DNA of 64,000 bases from DATEDA01 sp963744255 (GTDB taxonomy: Bacteria > Pseudomonadota > Gammaproteobacteria > Burkholderiales > SG8-39), in NCBI GenBank assembly GCA_963744255.1, contig CAVUSZ010000056.1:1-64000 (forward strand), in the 5' to 3' direction. Numbering within the stretch: position 1 is the first letter of the stretch; each line of letters begins with the position of its first letter. Shown one piece after another: positions 55,909 through 64,000 of this stretch. The translations under genes were made by a program, and so were the position numbers. Under the pieces are notes generated by a model. The model was not told where the DNA came from and searched no databases. It saw only the letters and a program-made list of their open reading frames with translations.

Positions 55909-56949
55909 ATGGCCGCGCGCTTCCGCGTCGGGCTCGCGCCCGATCTGCTCGACGCTGCGGGCAATCCGACGTTCGGCGCCGAGAACTTCGCGGTCCTCGA
56001 CGGCGCGCCGGAGATCGAGCGCGCATGGCTGCCGGAGCGGTACACCGAGATCCCGCCCGCGCTCGCGCTCGAGTACGACGCGCTCTATCTCACTCAGGCG
56101 CGGGTGACCCGCGCGTCGGTGGCGCGCGCCGCCGAAGGCCGGCTGAAGGTGATCGCGCGGCACGGCGTCGGGTACGACTCGGTCGACGTGGCGGCGATGA
56201 CCGAGGCCGGCGTGATCGTCACGAACACGCCGTTCGCGATCCGGCGGCCGGTGGCGACGATGGCGATGACGTTCATCCTCGCGCTCGCCGGGCGTCTCTT
56301 CGCGAAGGACCGCCTGACACGCAGCGGCCGCTGGCACGAGCGCACGAGCTACATGGGCACGGGGCTCACCGGCCGCAAGCTCGGCATCGTTGGCGGGGGC
56401 GGAATCGGGAAGGAGCTCATCCGGCTCGCCCGCGCGTTCGACCTCGCCGTCACGGTCGCCGATCCGTACGTCCCGGCGGCGGACATCGAACGGCTCGGCG
56501 CGAGGCTCGCGCCGCTCGAGACGCTCATGGCCGAGAGCGACTTCGTGGTGATTGCCTGCCTGTTGAACGACGAGACGCGCGCGCTGATCAACGCCGAGCG
56601 CCTGGCGCGGATGAAACCGAGCGCCTATCTGATCAACGTGGCGCGCGGCCCGATCGTTCACGAGCCCGCGCTGATCGATGCGCTGCGCTCGCGGCGCATC
56701 GCCGGTGCGGCGCTCGACGTGTTCACCAACGAGCCGGTCGAGAACGACAACCCGCTGCTCACGATGGACAACGTGATCGTCACCCCGCACGCTTTGTGCT
56801 GGACGGACGAGTGCTTCGGGAACATCGCGCGCGAAGGGTTCTCGGGACTCGTCTCGCTTGCCCGCGGAGCGGTGCCAGCCAACGTCGTCAACCGCGAGGT
56901 GCTCGCACATCCGCGCGTGAGGGCTTGGGTGCGCAGCGCCGCGTCCTAG
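55909..56949 (+). CDS. D-isomer specific 2-hydroxyacid dehydrogenase (phosphoglycerate dehydrogenase-like)
   Basis: The 346-residue enzyme has a substrate lobe containing KVIARHGVGYDSVDVAAMTE and NTPFAIRRPVATMAMTFILA. The Rossmann motif is GRKLGIVGGGGIGKELIRLA, followed by the catalytic series ARMKPSAYLINVARGPIVHE (Arg) and DVFTNEPVENDNPLL (Glu), with His in VIVTPHALCWTDE. It oxidises or reduces a 2-hydroxyacid with NAD(P). As the last gene of the ABC operon it likely acts on the imported compound, perhaps a sugar acid, rather than in serine synthesis. Confidence 0.88.
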   Translation: MAARFRVGLAPDLLDAAGNPTFGAENFAVLDGAPEIERAWLPERYTEIPPALALEYDALYLTQARVTRASVARAAEGRLKVIARHGVGYDSVDVAAMTEAGVIVTNTPFAIRRPVATMAMTFILALAGRLFAKDRLTRSGRWHERTSYMGTGLTGRKLGIVGGGGIGKELIRLARAFDLAVTVADPYVPAADIERLGARLAPLETLMAESDFVVIACLLNDETRALINAERLARMKPSAYLINVARGPIVHEPALIDALRSRRIAGAALDVFTNEPVENDNPLLTMDNVIVTPHALCWTDECFGNIAREGFSGLVSLARGAVPANVVNREVLAHPRVRAWVRSAAS

Positions 56950-57002
56950 TGCCCCCGAGACGCTCACCCCGGCGGCGGAGCCTTGCTGCTGGCCAGGGCT
57001 GA

Positions 57003-58052
57003 TCAGGCTCCTGGCACGGAGGCGATCGGGCTCGGCGACCTGAGCTCGGCGAACCGCAGACCGAGCCGGAGCAGCTCGTCCCAGGGATTTCCCTTCGCAA
57101 GACCCTTGATCGTGCGGTCGATCGCGGCGGCGTGAGCGAGCGCCGCCTCGAGCGCCTCGCGCGCCATCCGGCGCGCCGCCGCGCCGACGATTCGCTGGCG
57201 CGCATCGCCCCAGACCCGAGCCTCGCGGAAGACGTCGGCGCTGTTGCGGCCGGCTGCGAGCCCGGCCTGCACGCGTGCCACCGCGCGCACGTCCTCGGCC
57301 ATCACCCACAGCACGCGCGGTGGTGCCTCGCCTTCGCCGGCGAGGCCGTCCAGCACGCGCGCGAGACGCGCCGTGTCGCCGGCGAGCATCGCCTCCGATA
57401 GCTGCGACACCTCGAACCGCGCGACATCCATCACCGCATCCCGAACCTGCTCGAACGAAATCTCGCCGGCCGGATGAAGCAACCCGAGCTTCTGAATTTC
57501 CTGGTGTGCGGCGAGGAGATTGCCCTCGACGCAATCGGCGATGAACGCGAGCGCGACCTCGGATGCGCGCTGCTTCTGACGCGCGAGACGCGCGCCGATC
57601 CATAGCGGCAGCGTCTTCCGGTCGATCGGGAACACGTTGACGACGACCCCGGCCGCGGCGAGGGCGCCGAACCACGCGGCGTTCTGCCCCGCGCGGTCGA
57701 GCCGCGGGAGCGTCACGAGTGTGAGGGTGTCGTCCGGGAGCCGCGCGCAGTACGCGCCGATGGCCGCCGCACCATCGGTGCCCGGCTTTCCCGACGGCAC
57801 CCGGAGCTCGATGATCCTGCGGCTCGCGAAGAGGGAGAGCGAGGCGGCACTTGCCGCGAGCCGGCCCCAGTCGTAGCCGCGCTCGACGAGGTGGACGTCG
57901 CGCTCGGTGTACCCGTCGGCGCGCGCCTTCGCGCGGAGCGCGTCCGCCGCTTCCAGCGCGAGGAGCGGCTCGTCGCCGTGGACGACGTAGAGGGCCGCGA
58001 GGCCGCGGGCGAGATGGGCGTCGAGCTGGTCGGCGCGAAGCTGCAGCCCCAC
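57003..58052 (-). CDS. holA: DNA polymerase III delta subunit
   Basis: This 349-residue clamp-loader protein starts at GTG 58052. It shows the HolA N-terminus ARGLAALYVVHGDEPLLALE, DVHLVERGYDWGRL, then SLFASRRIIELRVPSGKPG, the middle TLPRLDRAGQNAAWFGAL, and the C-terminal ALAHAAAIDRTIKGLAKGNP with WDELLRLGLRF. Delta opens the sliding clamp within the gamma/tau complex. It is one base after lptE; the order leuS-lptE-holA is conserved. Confidence 0.94.
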   Translation of the reverse strand: MGLQLRADQLDAHLARGLAALYVVHGDEPLLALEAADALRAKARADGYTERDVHLVERGYDWGRLAASAASLSLFASRRIIELRVPSGKPGTDGAAAIGAYCARLPDDTLTLVTLPRLDRAGQNAAWFGALAAAGVVVNVFPIDRKTLPLWIGARLARQKQRASEVALAFIADCVEGNLLAAHQEIQKLGLLHPAGEISFEQVRDAVMDVARFEVSQLSEAMLAGDTARLARVLDGLAGEGEAPPRVLWVMAEDVRAVARVQAGLAAGRNSADVFREARVWGDARQRIVGAAARRMAREALEAALAHAAAIDRTIKGLAKGNPWDELLRLGLRFAELRSPSPIASVPGA

Positions 58053-58053
58053 G

Positions 58054-58548
58054 CTACTCGTCTTCGGCGGGCACCGGCTTCGCCCGCGCGAGCCGGCGGA
58101 CGATCTGCTGGACCATGTCGGAGCGCATGTCGCCGTAGAGCTGCGCCTCCTCGGTCTCCTTGGCGAGGACCTGGTCGTTGAACGTGATGTCGCGCGTGAG
58201 CACCACCGACGTCGGCGGCACGAAATCGAGGCCCTTGGGGCTCGACACGCGATAGACCACCCGGTAGCGGAGCTGGAACTCCCGCACGCGGCCCTGCGTG
58301 TTCAGCGAGAGGATCACCTTCTCCTGCTGCTCGGTGAGAACCGTCAGCACCGCGTCGGCCTCGGCCGCCGTCGGGACGAGCTTGATCCGCTCGCTCGCGG
58401 CGACGATGTTGCGCTGGAGCTCGATGCCGAGCGGCGTGATCTGCGGCACGCTGATCGTCTCGAACGGGAAGTCCTGCTGGCCGCGGAGCTTGAAGCCGCA
58501 GGCCGCGAGCAAGCCGGTTAGAAGCACGACGACGAGCAGACGGTTCAT
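58054..58548 (-). CDS. lptE: LPS-assembly lipoprotein LptE
   Basis: This 164-residue lipoprotein (signal MNRLLVVVLLTGLLAACGF, lipobox AACG) starts at ATG 58548 with GGAGGCG just upstream. The CGFKLRGQQDFPFETI start of the mature protein is diagnostic of LptE (CGFxLRG). The body contains VLTEQQEKVILSLNTQGRVR and ends with RSDMVQQIVRRLARAKPV. It plugs and assembles LptD in the outer membrane for lipopolysaccharide export. It sits between leuS and holA. Confidence 0.94.
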   Translation of the reverse strand: MNRLLVVVLLTGLLAACGFKLRGQQDFPFETISVPQITPLGIELQRNIVAASERIKLVPTAAEADAVLTVLTEQQEKVILSLNTQGRVREFQLRYRVVYRVSSPKGLDFVPPTSVVLTRDITFNDQVLAKETEEAQLYGDMRSDMVQQIVRRLARAKPVPAEDE

Positions 58549-58565
58549 GACGCCTCCTTCCACCG

Positions 58566-61218
58566 CTAGACCACGACGTTCACCAACCTCCCCGGCACCA
58601 CCACCACCTTCTTCGGCGGCTGGCCGTTCGTGTGCCGGCGGACGGCGTCGTTTTCAAGCGCGAGCCGCTCGAGTGCGGCGCGGTCGGCGGACTTCGGCGC
58701 CCGCATGTGGCCGCGGAGCTTCCCGTTCACCTGCAGGACGAGCTCGATCTCGTCGGTCTCGAGCGCGGACTCGTCTACCTCGGGCCAGCTCGCCCCGAGA
58801 GGGTCGCCCTTGAAACCGAGCTCCTTCCACAGCGCATGCGCGATATGCGGGGTGATCGGCGACATGACGCGAAGCAACACCGAGAGGCCCTCGTGCAGCA
58901 CTTGCGCGTAGCCTTCGCGCTTCGCGGCCTCCGTGTCGCGCGAAAGCTCCGACACGGCATTGTAGATCTTCATCGCCGCCGAGGCGACGGTGTTGAACTG
59001 CATGCGCTGCATGTCGTAGGTCGCCTGCTTGAGGCTGAGATGGACCTCGCGCCGCGCCGCCGCGAGCTCCGGCGCGCTGCGGGCCCAGTCGGTGCCGTAG
59101 CGATACCCCGAGTACGCGCCGTCGCGCCTTGCCGATTCGGCGCCGACGAGCGGCGCGAGATCGTGGGCGAAGCTCCATACCCGCCGCAGGAACCGGAACG
59201 AGCCTTCGACCCCCGCATCCGACCATTCGAGCGTCTGCTCGGGGGGGCTGGTGAAGACGATGAAGAAGCGCGCGGTATCGGCGCCGTAGCGGTCGATGAG
59301 CTCCTGCGGGTCGACGCCGTTCCGGCTCGACTTCGACATGGTCGAGATGCCGGCGTACTCCACCGGCTCGCCGTCGGCCTTCGCGCGCGCACCGGTGACG
59401 CGTCCCGCATCGTCGTGGATGATCTCGAGCTCCTCCGGCGCGAAGAACGTGCGCTTGCCCTTGCCGTCGATCCGGAGGAAGACGTGGTTCAGCACCATGC
59501 CCTGGGTGAGGAGGTTCGAGAACGGCTCGTCGAACTTCACGAGCCCCAGGTCGCGCATCACCTTCGACCAGAACCGGGCGTAGAGCAGGTGCAGGATCGC
59601 ATGCTCGATCCCGCCGATGTACTGGTCGACCGGGAGCCAGTAGTTCACGCGCTCGTCGACCATGGCGTTCCCGGCGTCCGGGCAGGCGAAGCGCGAGAAG
59701 TACCAGGCCGAGTCGACGAAGGTGTCCATCGTGTCGGTCTCGCGCCGCGCGCTCCGCCCGCACTTCGGGCACTTGCAGTCGACGAATGCAGGCGTCTTCG
59801 CGAGCGGGTTGCCGGTGCCATCGGGCACGAGATGCTCCGGCAACGTCACCGGCAGCTCGGCGTCCGGCACCGGAACGTCGCCGCAGTGCGCGCAGTGGAT
59901 GATCGGGACCGGCGTGCCCCAATAGCGCTGGCGCGAGATGCCCCAGTCGCGCAGCCGCCACTGCACCTGCTTGTCGCCGAGGCCCTTCGCCTTGAGATCG
60001 GCCGCGATCGCGTTCGTGGCGTCCTTGTACCCGAGCCCGTCGTACTTCCCGGAGTTCACGCAGACACCGTGCTCCTTGTCCGCGTACCACTCCTGCCACG
60101 CGTCGGTGCTGTATTCCTTGCCGGGCACCGCGATCACCTGCTTGATCGGCAGTCCGATACTTCTTCGCGAACGCGAAATCACGCTCGTCATGGGCGGGAA
60201 CGCCCATCACCGCGCCTTCCCCGTAGCCCATCAGGACATAGTTGCCGACCCACACCTCGATCTGTTCGCCGGTCAGCGGATGCGTGACGAAGAGGCCGGT
60301 CGGCATGCCCTCCTTCTCGATGGTCGCCAGGTCGGCTTCCATCACGCTGCCGCGCTTGCACGCCTCGACGAACGCGGCGATCTTCGGATCGCGCTTCGCC
60401 GCGTGCGCGGCGAGCGGATGCTCGGCGGCCACCGCGCAGAAGGTCACGCCCATGATCGTGTCGGCGCGCGTCGTGAAGACGCGCATCAGCTTCCGCTCGC
60501 CGTCGAGCGCGTACGGGAAACCGAAGTTGACTCCTTCGCTGCGTCCGATCCAGTTCGCCTGCATCAGCTTGACGCGCTCGGGCCAGCCGGGAAGCTTGTC
60601 GAGGTCGGCTAGCAGCTCCTCCGCGTAATCCGTGATGCGGAGGTAATACATCGGGATCTCACGCTTCTCCACCACCGCGCCGGTGCGCCAGCCGCGACCG
60701 TCGATGACCTGCTCGTTCGCGAGCACCGTCTGGTCGACCGGGTCCCAGTTGACGACGCCGGTGTGCTTGTAGGCGATCCCCTTCTCGAGCATGCGCAGGA
60801 ACAGCCACTGGTTCCAGCGGTAGTAGTCCGGCCTGCAGGTGGCGAGCTCGCGTTCCCAGTCGATGGCGAAGCCGAGCGACTGGAGCTGCTGCTTCATGTA
60901 CGCGATGTTCTCGTAGGTCCACTGCGCCGGCGGCACGGCGTTCGCCATCGCCGCGTTCTCGGCGGGGAGTCCGAACGCGTCCCAGCCCATCGGCTGCAGG
61001 ACGTTGTAGCCGCGCATCCGGTAGTAGCGCGTGAGCACATCGCCGATCGTGTAGTTGCGGACGTGCCCCATGTGGAGCTTCCCGGAGGGGTAGGGAAACA
61101 TCGACAGGCAGTAGTACTTCGGCTGGCCCGGCTCCTCCACGGCGCGGAACGCGCGCGTGGCCGCCCAGTGCGCCTGCGCCTCGCGCTCCACCTTCGCCGG
61201 GTCGTAGTGCTGCTCCAT
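58566..61218 (-). CDS. leuS: Leucyl-tRNA synthetase (one frameshift)
   Basis: Start ATG 61218 (EQHYDPAKVEREAQAHWAAT). HIGH-type motif FPYPSGKLHMGHVRNYTIGD; editing domain with FTTRADTIMGVTFCAVAAEH; KMSKS-type motif STMSKSSRNGVDP; a C-terminal anticodon-binding and tail region ending in VVVVPGRLVNVVV. An extra base near 60156 (after FAFAKKY, before GLPIKQVIAVPGKEY) splits the frame; corrected length is about 883 residues, slightly above the usual 860-870. LeuS is essential and no second copy is visible, so this frameshift is almost certainly a sequence error and calibrates how to read the others in the window. Confidence 0.95.
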
Positions 61219-61248
61219 CGAGTGCCGGGTCCTGTACGAAAGGCGAAA

Positions 61249-61254
61249 ATTATA
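61249..61254 (-). promoter_or_regulatory. Probable -10 box of the leuS-lptE-holA operon
   Basis: On the minus strand a perfect TATAAT occurs 31-36 bases before the leuS start, in an AT-rich patch within GC-rich surroundings. The -35 region 17 bases further upstream reads GTCGGG and is a poor match. Transcription would begin about 24 bases before the ATG. The remaining intergenic sequence to 61503 must hold the divergent uvrD promoter; a TAGAAT at 61472-61477 is a weak candidate. Confidence 0.5.
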
Positions 61255-61503
61255 CCTGCGCCATACTGCCGCCCGACGCATATCCGCACACGACCCGCAC
61301 CCGCACTCGATGCTCGAGCCGGCGAGAAGGAAGACGTCGTGCTCGCCACCGGCGAATCATCGCAGGCTGCGGTCGAGGCGCTCGCCAGCTCGCTCTCCGG
61401 GCAGTGCGGCGTTTCCGCGCTTCGCGCAACGCAGCAGGGCTCGACCTCCGGATCGACTGACCGCGTGCGGGTAGAATCGCGCCTCGCTTCGACGCAGTCG
61501 CGA

Positions 61504-63696
61504 ATGCCCAGCCTCCTCGATAACCTCAACCCCGAGCAGCTCCAGGCCGTCACCCTTCCGAGCCAGCACGCGCTGATCCTCGCCGGCGCGGGATCCGGCA
61601 AGACGCGCGTCCTCACCACGCGGATCGCGTGGCTGATCCAGACCGGCGCCGTGAGCCCGGCGGGCGTGCTCGCGGTGACCTTCACCAACAAGGCGGCGAG
61701 GGAGATGCTCGCGCGCATCTCGGCGATGCTGCCGGTCTCGACGCGCGGCATGTGGATCGGCACCTTCCACGGCCTGTGCAACCGGATGCTGCGCGCGCAT
61801 CATCGCGACGCCGGTCTGCCGCAGAGCTTCCAGATCCTCGACTCGCAGGACCAGCTCGCGCTGGTGAAACGCGTACTGAAGAGCTTGAACGTCGACGAGA
61901 ACCGGTTTCAGCCGCGGCAGGTGCAGTGGTTCATCAACGACCAGAAGGAGGAGGGCCTGCGGCCGAACGAGGTTCCACCGGGTCACGACGAATTCAGTCG
62001 CCGGGCGCGCGAGATCTACGTCGCCTACGACGAGCAGTGCCGGAAGGAGGGCGTCGCCGACTTCCCCGAGCTGCTGCTGCGTTGCTACGAGCTGCTCCAG
62101 CGGAACGAAGTGCTCCGCACCCACTACCAGGCGCGCTTCCGCCACGTCCTGGTCGACGAATTTCAGGACACGAACCGGCTGCAGTACCGCTGGCTGAAGC
62201 TCCTTGCGGGGCACGGCAACGCGCTGTTCGCAGTCGGCGACGACGATCAGTCGATCTACCGGTTTCGCGGGGCGAACGTCGGCAACATGGCCGACTTCGA
62301 GCGCGAGTTCCGGGTGCCGAACGTGATCCGGCTCGAGCAGAACTACCGCTCCCACGGCAACATCCTGAACGCCGCCAACGCGCTGATCTCGCACAATCGG
62401 CGGCGGCTGGGCAAGAACCTCTGGACGGCGGCGGGCGAAGGCGAACGCTTGCGCGTCTACGAGGCGCAGAGCGACGGCTACGAGGCGAACTGGATCGCCG
62501 AGGAAGTGCAGGCGCTCTCGCGCGACGGCTACGCGCGGCGCGAGATCGCCGTCCTCTACCGCTCGAACGCGCAGTCGCGCGTGCTCGAGCACGCGCTCTT
62601 CTCGGCGCGCATTCCGTACCGCGTCTACGGCGGCTTGCGGTTCTTCGAGCGCCAGGAGGTGAAGCACGCGCTCGCGTATCTCCGCCTCCTCGCCAATCCC
62701 GACGACGACACGAGCTTTCTGCGCGTCGTGAACTTTCCGGCGCGCGGCATCGGCGCGCGCTCCGTCGAGGCGCTCCAGGACGCGGCGCAGGCGCGCGGCG
62801 GGAGTCTCTGGAAGGCGGCCGCGGAGCTCGGTGGGAAGCCCGGCGCGGCAGTCGGCGCGTTCGTGAGGCTCATTACGGCGCTGCGCGAGGGCACGCATGG
62901 GCTCCCACTGCCCGAGATCGTCGAGCACGTAATCGAGGCGAGCGGCCTCGTGCCGCACTACCAGGCCGAGCGGGACGGCGCCGACCGCGTCGAGAACCTC
63001 TCCGAGCTGGTGAACGCGGCCGCGGCCTTCGCCGAGGACGAGGGCGCGGCGCAGTTCGCGGGCGACGTGTCGGAGGACGGCGCGGCGCGGCCCGATCCGC
63101 TCAGCGCGTTCCTCGCGCACGCTGCGCTCGAGTCAGGCGAGGGGCAGGCGGCCGAAGGCGCCGATGCAGTGCAGCTCATGACGGTGCATTCCGCGAAGGG
63201 GCTCGAGTTCCACGTCGTCTTCATCAGCGGGCTCGAGGAAGGGTTGTTTCCCCACGAGCAGAGCGTCACCGAGGACGACGGCCTCGAGGAGGAGCGCCGC
63301 CTCATGTACGTCGCGCTCACGCGGGCGCGGACGCGCCTCTACCTCTCGTATGCGCAATCGCGCCTGCTGCACGGCCAGACGCGCTACGGCCTCGCCAGCC
63401 GCTTCGTGGGAGAGCTCCCGCAAGAGGTGCTGAAGTGGCTGACGGAGCAGTCGCGCCCCCGGATCGACGACAGGGCCTGGCGCGCGGAGGAGCCGCCGGC
63501 GCGGTTCAAGGCGGCGAAGTCGCGCGCCGAAGCGCTCCCGTTCCGCATCGGCCAGAGCGTGATGCATCCCAAGTTCGGTGAGGGCATCGTCATCGAGTAC
63601 ATCGGCCAGGGCCCGCAGATGCAGGTGCACATCAACTTCGGCAGGCTCGGCCTGAAGCGCCTGATGCTCGACCAGGCGCCGCTGACCGCGGCGTGA
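61504..63696 (+). CDS. uvrD: UvrD-family DNA helicase II
   Basis: This 730-residue SF1A helicase has a Q-motif LLDNLNPEQLQAV and Walker A ILAGAGSGKTRVLTTRIAWL. Motif Ia is VLAVTFTNKAAREML, Walker B VLVDEFQDTNRLQYRWLKLL, motif III LFAVGDDDQSIYRFRGA, motif IV VIRLEQNYRSHGNIL, motif V LMTVHSAKGLEFHVVFISGL, and motif VI EEERRLMYVALTRARTRLYL. The C-terminal tail ends in a Tudor-like RNA polymerase-interacting domain (GEGIVIEYIGQGPQMQVHIN). It unwinds DNA in nucleotide excision and mismatch repair. It is divergent from leuS and intact. Confidence 0.95.
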   Translation: MPSLLDNLNPEQLQAVTLPSQHALILAGAGSGKTRVLTTRIAWLIQTGAVSPAGVLAVTFTNKAAREMLARISAMLPVSTRGMWIGTFHGLCNRMLRAHHRDAGLPQSFQILDSQDQLALVKRVLKSLNVDENRFQPRQVQWFINDQKEEGLRPNEVPPGHDEFSRRAREIYVAYDEQCRKEGVADFPELLLRCYELLQRNEVLRTHYQARFRHVLVDEFQDTNRLQYRWLKLLAGHGNALFAVGDDDQSIYRFRGANVGNMADFEREFRVPNVIRLEQNYRSHGNILNAANALISHNRRRLGKNLWTAAGEGERLRVYEAQSDGYEANWIAEEVQALSRDGYARREIAVLYRSNAQSRVLEHALFSARIPYRVYGGLRFFERQEVKHALAYLRLLANPDDDTSFLRVVNFPARGIGARSVEALQDAAQARGGSLWKAAAELGGKPGAAVGAFVRLITALREGTHGLPLPEIVEHVIEASGLVPHYQAERDGADRVENLSELVNAAAAFAEDEGAAQFAGDVSEDGAARPDPLSAFLAHAALESGEGQAAEGADAVQLMTVHSAKGLEFHVVFISGLEEGLFPHEQSVTEDDGLEEERRLMYVALTRARTRLYLSYAQSRLLHGQTRYGLASRFVGELPQEVLKWLTEQSRPRIDDRAWRAEEPPARFKAAKSRAEALPFRIGQSVMHPKFGEGIVIEYIGQGPQMQVHINFGRLGLKRLMLDQAPLTAA

Positions 63697-63720
63697 CGCC
63701 CCGAAACCCATCGCGTCCCC

Positions 63721-63749
63721 ATGACCGATCCCGCCGGGCCGTTTATACT
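63721..63749 (+). promoter_or_regulatory. Possible sigma70 promoter for the methyltransferase gene
   Basis: ATGACC (63721-63726, 4 of 6 against TTGACA) and TATACT (63744-63749, 5 of 6 against TATAAT) are 17 bases apart, the optimal spacing, and lie 68 bases before the TTG start. AT-rich hexamers are scarce in this GC-rich DNA, which adds weight. Confidence 0.4.
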
Positions 63750-63816
63750 CGCGGGCCGGGCGTCGGCGTCTGCCGCCGGCGCGGACAGAACCCCGCATCA
63801 CCCCAAGGAGACCGCA

Positions 63817-64000
63817 TTGAATCCCGTCATCCACGCAGCGCGCCTCGCGCTCGCCCTTTCGTTCGCGTTCGTGGCGCTGGCGTCGTCCGCCCAGACGGCG
63901 CCGGCCGAGTCGAAGGAATACGCCCCCCAGGTCGGCCAGTCCGGCAAGGACGTGGTCTGGGTCCCCACGCCCGAGGCGCTGGTCGAGCGCATGCTCAGGA
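63817..64000 (+). CDS. Secreted SAM-dependent methyltransferase, N-terminal part (cut by the window end)
   Basis: TTG 63817 is preceded by AAGGAG at a 6-base spacing; no ATG or GTG fits better. About 61 codons are visible. A signal peptide ends near ASSAQT, then YAPQVGQSGKDVVWVPTPEA, then LVERMLR. The block QxGKDVVWVPTPxxLVxxML is typical of a family of exported class I methyltransferases, where the SAM-binding DLGSGDGR follows about 10 residues later, beyond the window. Substrate and exact class cannot be judged. Confidence 0.7.
   Translation, partial: MNPVIHAARLALALSFAFVALASSAQTAPAESKEYAPQVGQSGKDVVWVPTPEALVERMLR

Noticed and set aside
56992..57015. GCCAGG/CCTGGC inverted repeat between the convergent hydroxyacid dehydrogenase and holA genes as a terminator
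   Set aside because: Stem of only six pairs, 12-base loop, no U-run, and it overlaps the holA stop codon; chance is adequate.

Overview
The window is GC-rich chromosomal DNA from a Gram-negative bacterium, most likely a betaproteobacterium (Burkholderiales-like). Two things point there: three periplasmic binding proteins of the Bug/TctC family, which is greatly expanded in that group, and the housekeeping block leuS-lptE-holA ... proA-nadD-rsfS-rlmH-maf-rng, which is betaproteobacterial in order. No rRNA, tRNA, CRISPR array or replication origin was seen. Many strong genes carry single-base frameshifts (about 21 events, mostly insertions and mostly between 11 and 21 kb). They hit even leuS, which is essential, so most look like sequence or assembly errors rather than decay.

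Left part (1-12 kb): a leftward DUF3302 / HlyD-type adaptor / NodT-type outer membrane channel operon. Then a frameshifted beta-barrel protein whose stop codon lies in the end of a small MITE-like element, an IS5-type transposase stub, a phospholipase-D lipoprotein, a vanadium haloperoxidase, a small EF-hand-like secreted protein, an MltF-type lytic transglycosylase, a PIN-domain toxin-antitoxin pair and an MFS transporter.

12-27.7 kb: an RND efflux operon (adaptor, HAE1 pump, outer membrane lipoprotein) and a DUF4239 membrane protein. Next comes a three-subunit molybdenum hydroxylase of the xanthine dehydrogenase family, translationally coupled to a Bug receptor and followed by guanine deaminase, which together suggest purine uptake and oxidation. 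A cardiolipin synthase, a VOC protein and a second Bug receptor follow.

27.8-30.4 kb: a small accessory island with an AAA ATPase plus a DUF4276 TOPRIM-like protein (candidate defence pair) and a decayed MNT/HEPN toxin-antitoxin locus. 30.4-38 kb: a leftward propionate/methylmalonyl-CoA operon (DedA, methylmalonyl-CoA mutase, MeaB, carboxylase beta and alpha).

38-45.9 kb: mixed metabolic genes, including a DUF4136-like lipoprotein, a third Bug receptor, a histidine phosphatase, a hydrolase with the full fluoroacetate dehalogenase active site, a Tat-exported dienelactone hydrolase, a cytochrome P460-cupredoxin fusion, a citryl-CoA lyase-like protein and an SDR.

45.9-64 kb: the conserved block rng-maf-rlmH-rsfS-nadD-(2-hydroxychromene-2-carboxylate isomerase)-proA. 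It is interrupted by a rightward sugar ABC transporter operon with a 2-hydroxyacid dehydrogenase, and continues with holA-lptE-leuS. A divergent UvrD helicase follows, then the start of a secreted SAM-dependent methyltransferase at the window edge. The most system-like novelty candidates are the ATPase/DUF4276 pair, the P460-cupredoxin fusion and the purine hydroxylase/Bug/deaminase cluster.
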